From positions 248,001 to 312,000 of the forward strand of contig NZ_FNAO01000007.1 in NCBI RefSeq assembly GCF_900101815.1: a stretch of DNA of 64,000 bases, read 5' to 3'. The notes under the pieces were generated by a model that worked only from the letters and a program-made list of their open reading frames with translations, was not told the origin of the DNA and made no database searches. The first letter of the stretch is position 1. Every line of letters begins with the position of its first letter. The position numbers and the translations under genes were made by a program. The stretch comes from Pricia antarctica (lineage in GTDB: Bacteria; Bacteroidota; Bacteroidia; Flavobacteriales; Flavobacteriaceae). Positions 35,453-43,550 of the stretch are shown piece after piece.

Positions 35453-35842
35453 ATGTCTTTTAAAGCCAAATTGAATTTAGGAGGAAAAGAGTACAAAGTG
35501 CTGCATTGCTCCTACGATCTGAACCAAGAAGTAGATCCTACAGGAAGACCATCTTCTGTAACTAGAGGCGGTAGGGTAGCCCTTACTGTGGAGTCTACCG
35601 GTGACACCGCTCTCTTTGAATTGATGACCGATAATTTCGGTAAAAAAGACGGTAGCATTATATTTACTAAAAGAGATACTGACGCAACCTTGAAAGAACT
35701 TAAGTTGACCGAGGCCTATATGGTCAAATATAAAGAGCATTTTGACTCGACAGGTCAAAATCCTTTAACGGAGTCCTTTACACTTTCTGCCAAAGAAATC
35801 TCTTGTGGTGGAGGTCAGCACAAAAACGATTGGGTAATCTGA
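35453..35842 (+). CDS. tssD: Type VI secretion tube protein TssD (Hcp), Bacteroidota form
   Basis: 129 residues, the standard size. MSFKAKLNLGGKEYKVLHCS, then the following QEVDPTGRPSSVTRGGRVAL, and SFTLSAKEISCGG near the end are characteristic of the Bacteroidota Hcp family. It forms the hexameric rings of the inner tube and is the usual secretion hallmark. It lies opposite in orientation to the baseplate genes, with its own long leader and a strong terminator, consistent with separate high expression. Confidence 0.93.
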   Translation: MSFKAKLNLGGKEYKVLHCSYDLNQEVDPTGRPSSVTRGGRVALTVESTGDTALFELMTDNFGKKDGSIIFTKRDTDATLKELKLTEAYMVKYKEHFDSTGQNPLTESFTLSAKEISCGGGQHKNDWVI

Positions 35843-35863
35843 TTTATTCGTTACTATAATTTG

Positions 35864-35902
35864 AAAAGGACCGATTTGAAAAAGTCCGTCCTTTTTAATT
35901 TT
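35864..35902 (+). terminator. Terminator after hcp
   Basis: AAAAGGAC pairs with GTCCTTTT and is followed by a T-rich tail (TTTTTAATTTTTT). Confidence 0.65.
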
Positions 35903-35922
35903 TTATTCAGAAATTTTCATTA

Positions 35923-36080
35923 AAGTCTTTAGACTTTTTCTTTTAACTGCCATATTCCCATTTTTCAACCTAATTTCGTCTTTTTTCAGTTCCGTAGCTA
36001 AGGCTATGCAACTGAAAAATGACATCATTAGGGCAAAAAAGCCGAATATCTCGGTTCCAAACATAAAGTCTAATGGACTT
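35923..36080. repeat. MITE-like 158-bp palindrome, element 2, ending at the fumC stop
   Basis: The two halves pair imperfectly over nearly the full length. Ends are AAGTCTTTAGACTTT and the complement of AAGTCCATTAGACTTT, and near the centre TTTTTCAGTT (35982-35991) pairs perfectly with AACTGAAAAA (36010-36019). The core is CCGTAGCTAAGGCTATGC. The right end meets the first base of the fumC stop codon (36080-36082). No coding capacity. Confidence 0.7.
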
Positions 36081-37477
36081 CATTTTAGACTTCCTACCAT
36101 TTCCTCTGGCTTCACCCATTCATCATATTCTTCGGCGGTAACATAGCCAAGGTTGATGGCTTCCTCCTTTAATGTCGTACCATTCTTATGTGCTGTATTG
36201 GCTATTTCCGCAGCTTTGTAATACCCGATTTTGGTATTCAGCGCGGTAACGAGCATCAGGGAATTGTTCAGCATTTGTTCGATAACCTTATAATTAGGTT
36301 CGATTCCTTCAGCACAATTTTCCTCAAAACTGACACAGGCATCACCTATCAACTGGGCGGATTGCAGCATATTGGCCGCCATCAAGGGCTTAAATACATT
36401 AAGCTCGTACTGCCCTTGGGTACCGCCTACAGATATGGCAACATCATTGCCCATCACCTGTGCACAGACCATGGTTAAGGCTTCGCATTGGGTAGGGTTC
36501 ACTTTACCGGGCATGATGGAACTGCCCGGTTCATTGGCGGGTATGTTTATCTCCCCGATTCCCGATCGCGGTCCGGATGCCAACATTCGTATATCGTTGG
36601 CAATTTTGTTCAACGAAACTGCCAGTTGTTTCAAGGCTCCGTGACTTTCGACAATAGCGTCATGGGCTGCCAAGGCCTCGAATTTATTATCGGCAGTTCG
36701 AAAGGGGAGTTCTGTAAAATCTGAAATGTACTTCGCTACGAGCACGTCGTAACCGGCAGGTGTATTAAGTCCCGTTCCGACGGCCGTTCCGCCCAACGCC
36801 AATTCACTTAGATGGTCTAATGTGTTTTTCAAGGCTTTTAGGCCGTGATCGAGCTGGGAGACGTAGCCTGAAAATTCCTGTCCCAATGTCAAGGGCGTAG
36901 CATCCATCAAATGGGTACGCCCGATTTTCACCACCTTGGCAAAGTCTTTTGATTTTTTACGGAGTGTATCCCGTAACTGTTCCACACCGGGGATGGTGGT
37001 TTCTACGATTTTTTTATAGGCCGCGATGTGCATTCCCGTTGGAAAGGTGTCGTTGGAGGATTGGGATTTATTCACATCGTCGTTGGGCTGAATGGTCTTT
37101 TCACCTGCCCCGATTATTTTTCCTGCCATCTCGTGTGCGCGGTTGGCAATGACCTCATTGACGTTCATATTGCTTTGCGTACCCGAACCCGTCTGCCAGA
37201 TGACCAAAGGAAATTGGTCGTCGTGTTTGCCCTGGACTATTTCGTCACAGACCTGGGCGATCATATCTCTTTTTTCTTCGGATAATACCTCCAATTCGCA
37301 GTTGGCATAGGCGGCGGCCTTTTTGAGATAGGCGAAGCCGTAGACAATATCCAACGGCATGGAAGCCGCAGGGCCTATCTTGAAATTGTTTCGGGAGCGT
37401 TCGGTCTGTGCGCCCCAATATTTATCGGCGGGTACCTGTACCTCGCCCATGGTGTCTTTTTCAATTCTATATTCCAT
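36080..37477 (-). CDS. fumC: Class II fumarate hydratase
   Basis: 465 residues from ATG 37477 ([20 protein letters not shown]); the frame extends 31 codons further up but that part does not match the family, and a purine-rich GGGGAG precedes the chosen ATG. Motifs: [35 protein letters not shown] and the signature [13 protein letters not shown] with the catalytic Ser. It interconverts fumarate and malate in the TCA cycle. It marks the core-genome flank of the type VI locus. Confidence 0.97.
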   Translation of the reverse strand: MEYRIEKDTMGEVQVPADKYWGAQTERSRNNFKIGPAASMPLDIVYGFAYLKKAAAYANCELEVLSEEKRDMIAQVCDEIVQGKHDDQFPLVIWQTGSGTQSNMNVNEVIANRAHEMAGKIIGAGEKTIQPNDDVNKSQSSNDTFPTGMHIAAYKKIVETTIPGVEQLRDTLRKKSKDFAKVVKIGRTHLMDATPLTLGQEFSGYVSQLDHGLKALKNTLDHLSELALGGTAVGTGLNTPAGYDVLVAKYISDFTELPFRTADNKFEALAAHDAIVESHGALKQLAVSLNKIANDIRMLASGPRSGIGEINIPANEPGSSIMPGKVNPTQCEALTMVCAQVMGNDVAISVGGTQGQYELNVFKPLMAANMLQSAQLIGDACVSFEENCAEGIEPNYKVIEQMLNNSLMLVTALNTKIGYYKAAEIANTAHKNGTTLKEEAINLGYVTAEEYDEWVKPEEMVGSLK

Positions 37478-37651
37478 CTCCCCTGTATTTTGGTTTCTAA
37501 CAAAGATAGGGGTTGGCCCGTTTATTTTCAATAGGTCGTTCACTGAATTCAACATATTTTGGATTTCCAACCCCTAACTTCATAATTTTTTAATTTCCAT
37601 TTGCAATTCTACCCGTTTTACAAGTATCTTTGTGGAAGCAAATAGAAATGT

Positions 37652-37828
37652 ATGTTCGAATTCGACCAATATTTAGGGTTTTTAGCTTTTTTGACTATTT
37701 TGACCATCGGCTTTTGGCTTATGATTTTTTTACTGATGTTCGTCGTACCGTATTGGTTGGGCGGAAATCTTTTGGAACGTTATAAAGAATGGAAAGCGGA
37801 GAAAAGGGCCAAACGCGAGGCATTGTAA
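37652..37828 (+). CDS. Small single-pass membrane protein, 58 residues
   Basis: Reads MFEFDQYLGFLAFLTILTIG, then a second hydrophobic stretch containing FWLMIFLLMFVVPYW, and a charged tail ERYKEWKAEKRAKREAL. One long or two short membrane segments with a positive cytoplasmic tail. A strong terminator 16 bases after the stop supports it as a real transcription unit. Function unknown; such short proteins often associate with larger membrane complexes. Confidence 0.7.
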   Translation: MFEFDQYLGFLAFLTILTIGFWLMIFLLMFVVPYWLGGNLLERYKEWKAEKRAKREAL

Positions 37829-37844
37829 TTCGAAATGAACTGTT

Positions 37845-37886
37845 AAAAAAGCCGGGGAAGTCAATTTTGACTTCCCCGGCTTTTTT
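37845..37886. terminator. Strong bidirectional terminator
   Basis: AAAAAAGCCGGGGAAGTCAA pairs perfectly with TTGACTTCCCCGGCTTTTTT, flanked by A and T runs. It serves the 58-residue gene on plus and the outer-membrane receptor on minus. Confidence 0.93.
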
Positions 37887-37954
37887 AATGATATTAGTTA
37901 TCGTAGGGTTGCAATATATTGCAATTCCTACTGTGTGGGTTTCCTCCATCGCAA

Positions 37955-40516
37955 TTATCCCTCAAATTCCCCATCGCCCTCACCGCCACCGTCTCCACCA
38001 CCACGGCCGTTTTCACGTTTCTTGGCCTGGTTGAAACGATAGGTGAACGTGAAGGTAAATGATCGTTGCCGCCATTGGAACTCGCTGCGGGAGGTAAAGA
38101 AATCCGTTTGGGTCACCGACCTGCGTTTGAAGGAGTTCAAAAGGTCGTTCACGTTCATCGACATTGTGCCATTGTCGTTCAAGATATCTTTGCTAAAGGC
38201 GAGATTGATGCCGAAAAGTCCTTCGGTCTCAGTTTGGGCGGTCGATCGAGGGCCCCTGTAAAAGGCATTGGTCTGCCATTCCACTTTCGCCGGTAAGGAA
38301 ACTTTAGAGCTAAAGCGGGCGAACCAGCTTGAATTGTCGGTTCCGTAGTCTACGCCATTAAAGACACCTTCTGAAGCGAACTTAAAAATATTGAAACTGC
38401 CGTTCAGCCGCAACCATTTGGTAGGGTTGTACATCAGGCCGGCTTCGGCGCCATAGCGGTTTTCGGTGGCCAGGTTTATCGGTATGGACCGAATTATTTG
38501 TATACTGTCAGTTGTAACTTGCCCCGTCGGTTCCTGAACCCTTTCAAAGGCGTTCGTTTCCCTTTGGTAATAGATGGATGAGGTCAAGGTCAGTTTGTCC
38601 CATCTTTTTAGATATCCGAGATCAAAAGCGTTGGAAAACGCGGGGTCTAAATCGGGATTTCCTTGAAAAATATTCGTTCGGCTCGATCGGGAAGGGAAGG
38701 GGTTGATGTACCAACCTCCAGGCCGGTTGATACGGCGGTTGTAGCCCAACGAAATATTTTCCCTGCCTTCTTCGTCGAACTCGTAAATTAAGTTGAGCGT
38801 TGGAAAAAGGCCCAAATATTTTTTATCGAAATTCGCTTGGATATCCACGCCCAGACTTTCTTCGAAATCATTATTGTCGAATGCCGAATTCAATTGGCCT
38901 TTCAATTGGGTATGTTCCAGACGCAATCCGAGAAGAAAGGAAAACGGTCCGAATTTGTTTCCGTATTGGGTATAGAGGGCGTTTACATTTTCGTCGTAGG
39001 TAAATTTGTTGGTCAAATTTTGGTTCTGTACGAATTGCCCGCTGGCTTGATCCAACGAATCCAAACGGTAATCGGTAATGTCTTGCTCAAAATTGCCGCG
39101 ATAGCCTGCTTCAAACTGGGCATCTCCCATCGGTAGCACATAATCGGCCTGGATCAGATATTCGTTCTGCTTTTCGTTTTCGAACACATCTTCAAGCACT
39201 ATGAGGTTATCGTCGGGCAAGGTTGTGCGTTCCTCAATGGTTGAGTTTTTGATTTCGTCGTCTTTGGAGTATTGAAAATCCGCTGTTAGCTTCTGCCCAT
39301 CTTCATCGAGCTTGTTGACGTAGTTCAGTGAAATCTGATAGCTATCTTGGTCTTGGTTTTCCCCTTCTTCGCGAAAGGTTCTGCTATTCAATTGATCTGC
39401 AATAAACCGTCGGTTGGTGTTTTCGGTCAGATCTTCGTCTTTTGAGGTCCGATAAAAAATACTACCGGTAAGCGAGGAGTTGTCGGTAAGGAAATATTCG
39501 GCGCCTAGGTTGGTGTTAAAGCCTTTATCACGCCTGTTGTAGATTCTGTCTTCAATAACCCGATCGAATCTCCCGGAACTATATGTATTGTCAAAAAACG
39601 CATTGCCCGGTGCGTCGCGGTACCGATAGCTGGTCGTATTAAAAATATTGAACTTATCGGTTCGCAGGTTCACATTGGCGGTAATACCGCTGCTGGACGG
39701 GTACCCAATATTGGCACTGACCGAACCGTTGAAGCCCAATGTTTTTTCTTTTTTTAGGATGATGTTCAAGATACCAGCGGTTCCCTCGGCATCGTATCGG
39801 GCCGAAGGACTGGTAATGACTTCTACCTTTTCGATGGCATCGGCGGGCAGCTGTTTCAAAGCTTCGGTTGAGCCAAAACCGGCCATGGCGGATGGTTTTC
39901 CATTAATCAAGATGCGTACGTTTTCATTGCCTCGAAGGCTAATGGCACCTTCTACATCGACGTTCACGGAGGGAACATTGTTAAGTGCATCGCTAATGGT
40001 AGCCCCGCTTGTCGTCAAATCTTTACCGATATTATAGATTTTTTTATCGAGCCGTACTTCGACCGTCGTCTTTTCACCGACGACCTCGACCCCTGCAAGT
40101 TCAGAAGCAGCTATACTTAAAGAAATCGTGCCTAAATCGATAGACTCCTTAAAGCTTTTTTGGGGTACCTTGTAGGTCTTATAGCCGATATATTCAATGC
40201 TGGCGTTGTATTCACCAGGTGCAGTTTCCACTTCGAACCTCCCATTGCCATCGGTTATACCGCCGTTGACCTTACCAGGGTTCGCAATACTCTGCAAAAC
40301 CAAGGTGGCATACTCTAAAATTTGTCCGGTTTCTTTGTCAATGACCGTTCCGCTGATTTTAATCGATTTCTCTTCAATGTCCGGTGTACTTTGGGCAGTA
40401 TTGGTTTGAGTGTCCGATGGTTTTTGAGGAGTATTTGTTCTATCGTCCGGCGGACTTTGGGCAAAAACTGTAAATGAAATAAATAGTGATAGGAATAGTG
40501 GGAAACATTTTTTCAT
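37955..40516 (-). CDS. TonB-dependent-receptor-like outer-membrane beta-barrel protein
   Basis: 853 residues. Signal peptide (MKKCFPLFLSLFISFTVFAQ), a low-complexity DDRTNTPQKPSDTQTNT linker, a carboxypeptidase-regulatory-like domain (about 50-135, ISGTVIDKETGQILEYATL), a plug domain (about 165-255, ISDALNNVPSVNVDVEGAIS, INGKPSAM) and a beta-barrel of the Outer membrane protein beta-barrel 3 type. The C-terminus is a Gly-rich, acidic tail (GGGDGGGEGDGEFEG) after the usual barrel end, which is unusual. Substrate unknown. It follows the gene for a small exported protein by eight bases, so the two are cotranscribed. Confidence 0.88.
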   Translation of the reverse strand: MKKCFPLFLSLFISFTVFAQSPPDDRTNTPQKPSDTQTNTAQSTPDIEEKSIKISGTVIDKETGQILEYATLVLQSIANPGKVNGGITDGNGRFEVETAPGEYNASIEYIGYKTYKVPQKSFKESIDLGTISLSIAASELAGVEVVGEKTTVEVRLDKKIYNIGKDLTTSGATISDALNNVPSVNVDVEGAISLRGNENVRILINGKPSAMAGFGSTEALKQLPADAIEKVEVITSPSARYDAEGTAGILNIILKKEKTLGFNGSVSANIGYPSSSGITANVNLRTDKFNIFNTTSYRYRDAPGNAFFDNTYSSGRFDRVIEDRIYNRRDKGFNTNLGAEYFLTDNSSLTGSIFYRTSKDEDLTENTNRRFIADQLNSRTFREEGENQDQDSYQISLNYVNKLDEDGQKLTADFQYSKDDEIKNSTIEERTTLPDDNLIVLEDVFENEKQNEYLIQADYVLPMGDAQFEAGYRGNFEQDITDYRLDSLDQASGQFVQNQNLTNKFTYDENVNALYTQYGNKFGPFSFLLGLRLEHTQLKGQLNSAFDNNDFEESLGVDIQANFDKKYLGLFPTLNLIYEFDEEGRENISLGYNRRINRPGGWYINPFPSRSSRTNIFQGNPDLDPAFSNAFDLGYLKRWDKLTLTSSIYYQRETNAFERVQEPTGQVTTDSIQIIRSIPINLATENRYGAEAGLMYNPTKWLRLNGSFNIFKFASEGVFNGVDYGTDNSSWFARFSSKVSLPAKVEWQTNAFYRGPRSTAQTETEGLFGINLAFSKDILNDNGTMSMNVNDLLNSFKRRSVTQTDFFTSRSEFQWRQRSFTFTFTYRFNQAKKRENGRGGGDGGGEGDGEFEG

Positions 40517-40524
40517 AGCAATGA

Positions 40525-41049
40525 TTACGATTTATCTTTCTTTTTCTTTTTACGCTTTTTTTCCTTTTTCTTTTCTTTTTTGGTCTTTTGAATGCCTTTT
40601 TCCTGCATCTCTACAAAGGCATCGTACTTTTCAATAGGCAGGCCGGCCTTTAATTCCTCATCTTGAGCCTTGGTGATTTTCTCCATACCCTCCCGCATTT
40701 GCTCGGGCGAAAGTTCAAGAATCTGCATTTCGATACGTTTCTGTAAATACTTTTTTAGCGTGGAGCTCAATACCGCTTCTTCGAATGGATTCAGTTCCAG
40801 GGCTTCGGAGATGCCCGGCATTTCACCATCTACGATTTGCTCTGCCGTTTTAGGCTCTGGCTCTTTTGGGGTTTCTTGAACTTGGGGGATAGCACTACGC
40901 TGTCTGCCATACCCATAGCCGCTGCCATAGCCTCCGCCGCCATATCCATAACCGCCGCCACCGTATCCGCGGCCGTATTGGGCCTGTAGTTCTCCGCCAG
41001 TGAACAATAAAATAAAAAGAATAATAAGGTGTGTGACTTTGATTTTCAT
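40525..41049 (-). CDS. Small exported Gly/Tyr-rich protein with Lys-rich tail
   Basis: 174 residues. Signal peptide (MKIKVTHLIILFILLFTGGE...LQAQ), a Gly/Tyr repeat region (about 24-50, YGGGGYGYGGGG), a central helical domain (about 72-150) and a C-terminal tail almost entirely of Lys and Glu (KKEKKKEKKRKKKKKDKS). It is the first gene of a pair with the beta-barrel protein. Not recognised as any named family; the extreme tail and the partner suggest an envelope location and perhaps binding to an acidic surface, which is inference. Confidence 0.75.
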   Translation of the reverse strand: MKIKVTHLIILFILLFTGGELQAQYGRGYGGGGYGYGGGGYGSGYGYGRQRSAIPQVQETPKEPEPKTAEQIVDGEMPGISEALELNPFEEAVLSSTLKKYLQKRIEMQILELSPEQMREGMEKITKAQDEELKAGLPIEKYDAFVEMQEKGIQKTKKEKKKEKKRKKKKKDKS

Positions 41050-41128
41050 GAGTAACGTTTTAGTGTGATAGTGAATTTAGAGGAAGGTTTAATGGATGTT
41101 GGTTAAAGGTTTGTTAAAAGGATGGGGC

Positions 41129-42227
41129 CTATTCCTCCTCCTGGCCCATCATCATCAAAAAGGCTTTTAGGAAGGCATCGATATCCCCGTCCATTACCGC
41201 ATCTACGTTTCCGGTTTCGTGGGAAGTGCGTACATCCTTTACCAATTTATAGGGATGCATCACGTAGTTCCGGATCTGGGAACCCCATTCGATTTTCATT
41301 TTTGAGGATTCGATTTCCTCACGTGCCTCCATCTTTTTTCGTAGCTCGATCTCGTACAATTGCGATTTCAGCATCTTCATAGCTGTCGCGCGGTTATCGT
41401 GCTGGCTTCGGGAGTCGGAACAGGAAATCTGGATGCCGGTCGGATGGTGCGTTAATTGCACCTTGGTTTCCACTTTGTTTACGTTCTGCCCCCCTGCACC
41501 GCTCGACCTTGCCGTGGTAATCGTATAATCCGCGGGATTGATATCGATTTCAATGCTATCATCCACTAACGGATAGACATACACGGAAACAAAGGAAGTA
41601 TGCCGTTTGGCATTGCTGTCGAAAGGGGAGATACGCACTAAACGATGCACCCCGTTTTCCCCTTTTAACCAGCCGAAGCCATAATCGCCATCGATTTCCA
41701 GGGTTACGGTCTTGATACCCGCCACGTCTCCTTCCTGATAGTTGAGTTCTTTGACTTTATAGCCGTTCTTTTCCGCCCACATCATATACATACGCATGAG
41801 CATCGACGCCCAATCACAGCTTTCCGTGCCTCCGGCACCCGCTGTAATCTGCAAAACGGCAGACAATTCGTCACCTTCTTCTGAAAGCATGTTCTTGAAT
41901 TCCAGCTTTTCGATTTGTTTCAGGGCCTTTTCATACTGGCCTTCGACTTCCTCTTCCTTGATTTCGCCTTCCTCCTGAAATTCGAGCAGTACTTCGAGAT
42001 CGCCCACAGCGGCGTCGGCTCTATTATAATCATCGACCCATTGTTTCTTGGACTGAATGAATTTCATGTGTGCCTGCGCTTCTTGGGGATTGTCCCAAAA
42101 ATCGGGAGCGAGCGTTTTCTCTTGCTCGTTCTCTATTTCGATACGTTTCGCATCGACGTCAAAGATACCGTCTTAGCGAACCAAGGCGGTCCTGTAGACC
42201 TTTGAACAGGTCTGTTGTGATTGTCAT
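41129..42227 (-). CDS. prfB: Peptide chain release factor 2, with programmed +1 frameshift
   Basis: 365 residues after frameshift. Translation starts at ATG 42227 ([20 protein letters not shown], then YL), meets an in-frame TGA at 42161-42159 as codon 23 within the slippery CTTTGAC, and continues in the +1 frame as [20 protein letters not shown]. The main part has the hydrolysis motif [12 protein letters not shown] (GGQ) and the RF2 anticodon-like SPF motif in [13 protein letters not shown]2 ends translation at UGA/UAA and regulates its own level through this shift. A -7 promoter box lies just upstream. Confidence 0.97.
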
Positions 42228-42244
42228 ATTCTTCTAATTTTGGG

Positions 42245-42252
42245 CAAAAGTA
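42245..42252 (-). promoter_or_regulatory. -7 promoter box (TACTTTTG) for prfB
   Basis: On the minus strand TACTTTTG fits TAnnTTTG exactly and ends 17 bases before the prfB ATG. Confidence 0.5.
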
Positions 42253-42321
42253 CGCTTTAGACTTGAGATTTTAGCACCTCGACTGCGCTCGTTGCGTCAA
42301 ATTTTGGATCGGAATTTTTCT

Positions 42322-43176
42322 TTACTGTTGCTGACTGGAAACTTGCACGGTATGGCTAGTCTCATTACGTCCGGTAGTGTAGACGACGCCTTTGAGCGGA
42401 GAACAATCGGTGTAGTCCTTGCCGTGGGCAATCTTGATGTGGTTAGTATTGGCCAGCAGGTTATTGGTGGGGTCGAAGCCGATCCATCCTATTTTTGGAA
42501 TATAAGCTTCCGCCCAGGCGTGCATTTGTGAATCACCGAACAAACTGTTGCCTTGGTGTAGGTATCCGGATACATATCTAGTAGGAATTCCGTTTTGACG
42601 GGCCAAAGCGCAGAACAGATGGGTAAAATCTTGGCAGACCCCGTGCCGATTTTCGATAACTTCGTCTAGAACGGTATTGACATCGGTTACATCGGTCTTA
42701 AAATAAATATGGGTATACGTCCATTCATTCAGGGCCTGTAGGTTTTCAAATAGAGATATGTTTTTGTCTAAGAGGAAAGCATCCCTGTTTTTTTCCGGAA
42801 GGGTAGTAAAACGGGTATTTCTCAAAAAAGCCTCAAAATCTACCTTAAAATTCAGTTCTTCAATGTGGGCATAGGCTTGGGATATATCTTCCTCCTCTAT
42901 AAAATCAAACGGATTCACCTCCCTTTTGATCAGCTTAAAATGGGCTTCGAACGAAATCTGTTTGAACTTTTTCTTGGGATGCACCCGGATGGTTCGAAAC
43001 CCATATCCGTTGACGGAAAATTGATTGATGGTATTGAGCGAGTTGTTGAACTGAACATCAATAAATTCCTGATTGTCATTTTTTTGAGGAATGATCAAAA
43101 ACTGCCAATGGGCGTCGTTTACCCAGTTTTCATAGGTGTTTTCTGCGGTATAGGTAATGGAATATTCTAGGGACAT
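42322..43176 (-). CDS. Transglutaminase-like protease family protein (bacterial TGL with alpha-E / ATP-grasp partners)
   Basis: 284 residues. An N-terminal beta domain (1-130) precedes a transglutaminase core with the triad Cys in NRHGVCQDFTHLFCALA, His in MHAWAEAYIPKIGW and Asp in GFDPTNN. This is the arrangement of the transglutaminase-like proteins that co-occur with alpha-E and circularly permuted ATP-grasp proteins; both follow upstream on the same strand here. It was proposed (Iyer and co-workers) that such sets make and cut a peptide-like tag or metabolite. The activity of this protein is unproven. It is separated from the alpha-E gene by a 374-base repeat-rich spacer. Confidence 0.88.
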   Translation of the reverse strand: MSLEYSITYTAENTYENWVNDAHWQFLIIPQKNDNQEFIDVQFNNSLNTINQFSVNGYGFRTIRVHPKKKFKQISFEAHFKLIKREVNPFDFIEEEDISQAYAHIEELNFKVDFEAFLRNTRFTTLPEKNRDAFLLDKNISLFENLQALNEWTYTHIYFKTDVTDVNTVLDEVIENRHGVCQDFTHLFCALARQNGIPTRYVSGYLHQGNSLFGDSQMHAWAEAYIPKIGWIGFDPTNNLLANTNHIKIAHGKDYTDCSPLKGVVYTTGRNETSHTVQVSSQQQ

Positions 43177-43192
43177 GTTTATCTGATAGCTA

Positions 43193-43354
43193 AGAGACTG
43201 TTATGAATTATATCGATTATTTTTTTTATGTCCCTTTTTGCGACCTTTGTCGTTAAATTTTATACCGTAGCTACGGTTATGTTAGATAATCTTGCCTAAA
43301 ACGCCACAAAAATAACCTGTAAAAATTCTAATCACATAATTCAAAACAGTCTCT
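43193..43354. mobile_element. MITE-like 162-bp palindrome, element 3
   Basis: Ends AGAGACTGTTATGAATTA (left) and the complement of AGAGACTGTTTTGAATTA (right) pair with one mismatch over about 18 bases and continue less perfectly inward. The centre has a perfect 14-base palindrome ACCGTAGCTACGGT (43264-43277). No coding capacity. A target duplication is not clear (TAA left, TGA right of the GAGAC core). Confidence 0.72.
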
Positions 43355-43456
43355 GAGGCAAACATACCATTTCTGGAGCAAAGAATTCGATTTATACTGC
43401 TAAACGTCTACGGATTACCGCTTACCGATTTTCGTTCTAACCATATTATTGAGGAT

Positions 43457-43540
43457 GCAATACGCGTATTGCGTTTCGCGAACCGCGTTTGGCGAACCGC
43501 GCTCGGGAGACTGTGTTTGGCGCACTGCTTTTTGGCGCGA
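43457..43540. repeat. GCG-type degenerate short repeats
   Basis: Repeated GCGAACCGCG and GTTTGGCG units, related to the runs near 22352 and 22764. Confidence 0.5.
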
Positions 43541-43550
43541 AGTGGACGGC

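Larger units (their letters stand above)
43177..43550. other. Repeat-filled spacer between transglutaminase and alpha-E genes
   Basis: Holds the 162-bp palindrome at 43193-43354 and the GCG-type repeat tract at 43457-43540. No gene seen. Confidence 0.6.

Noticed and set aside
37478-37570. Longer fumC with 31 extra N-terminal residues
   Set aside because: The extra residues do not resemble class II fumarases, while the ATG at 37477 gives the normal N-terminus and is preceded by a purine-rich stretch.
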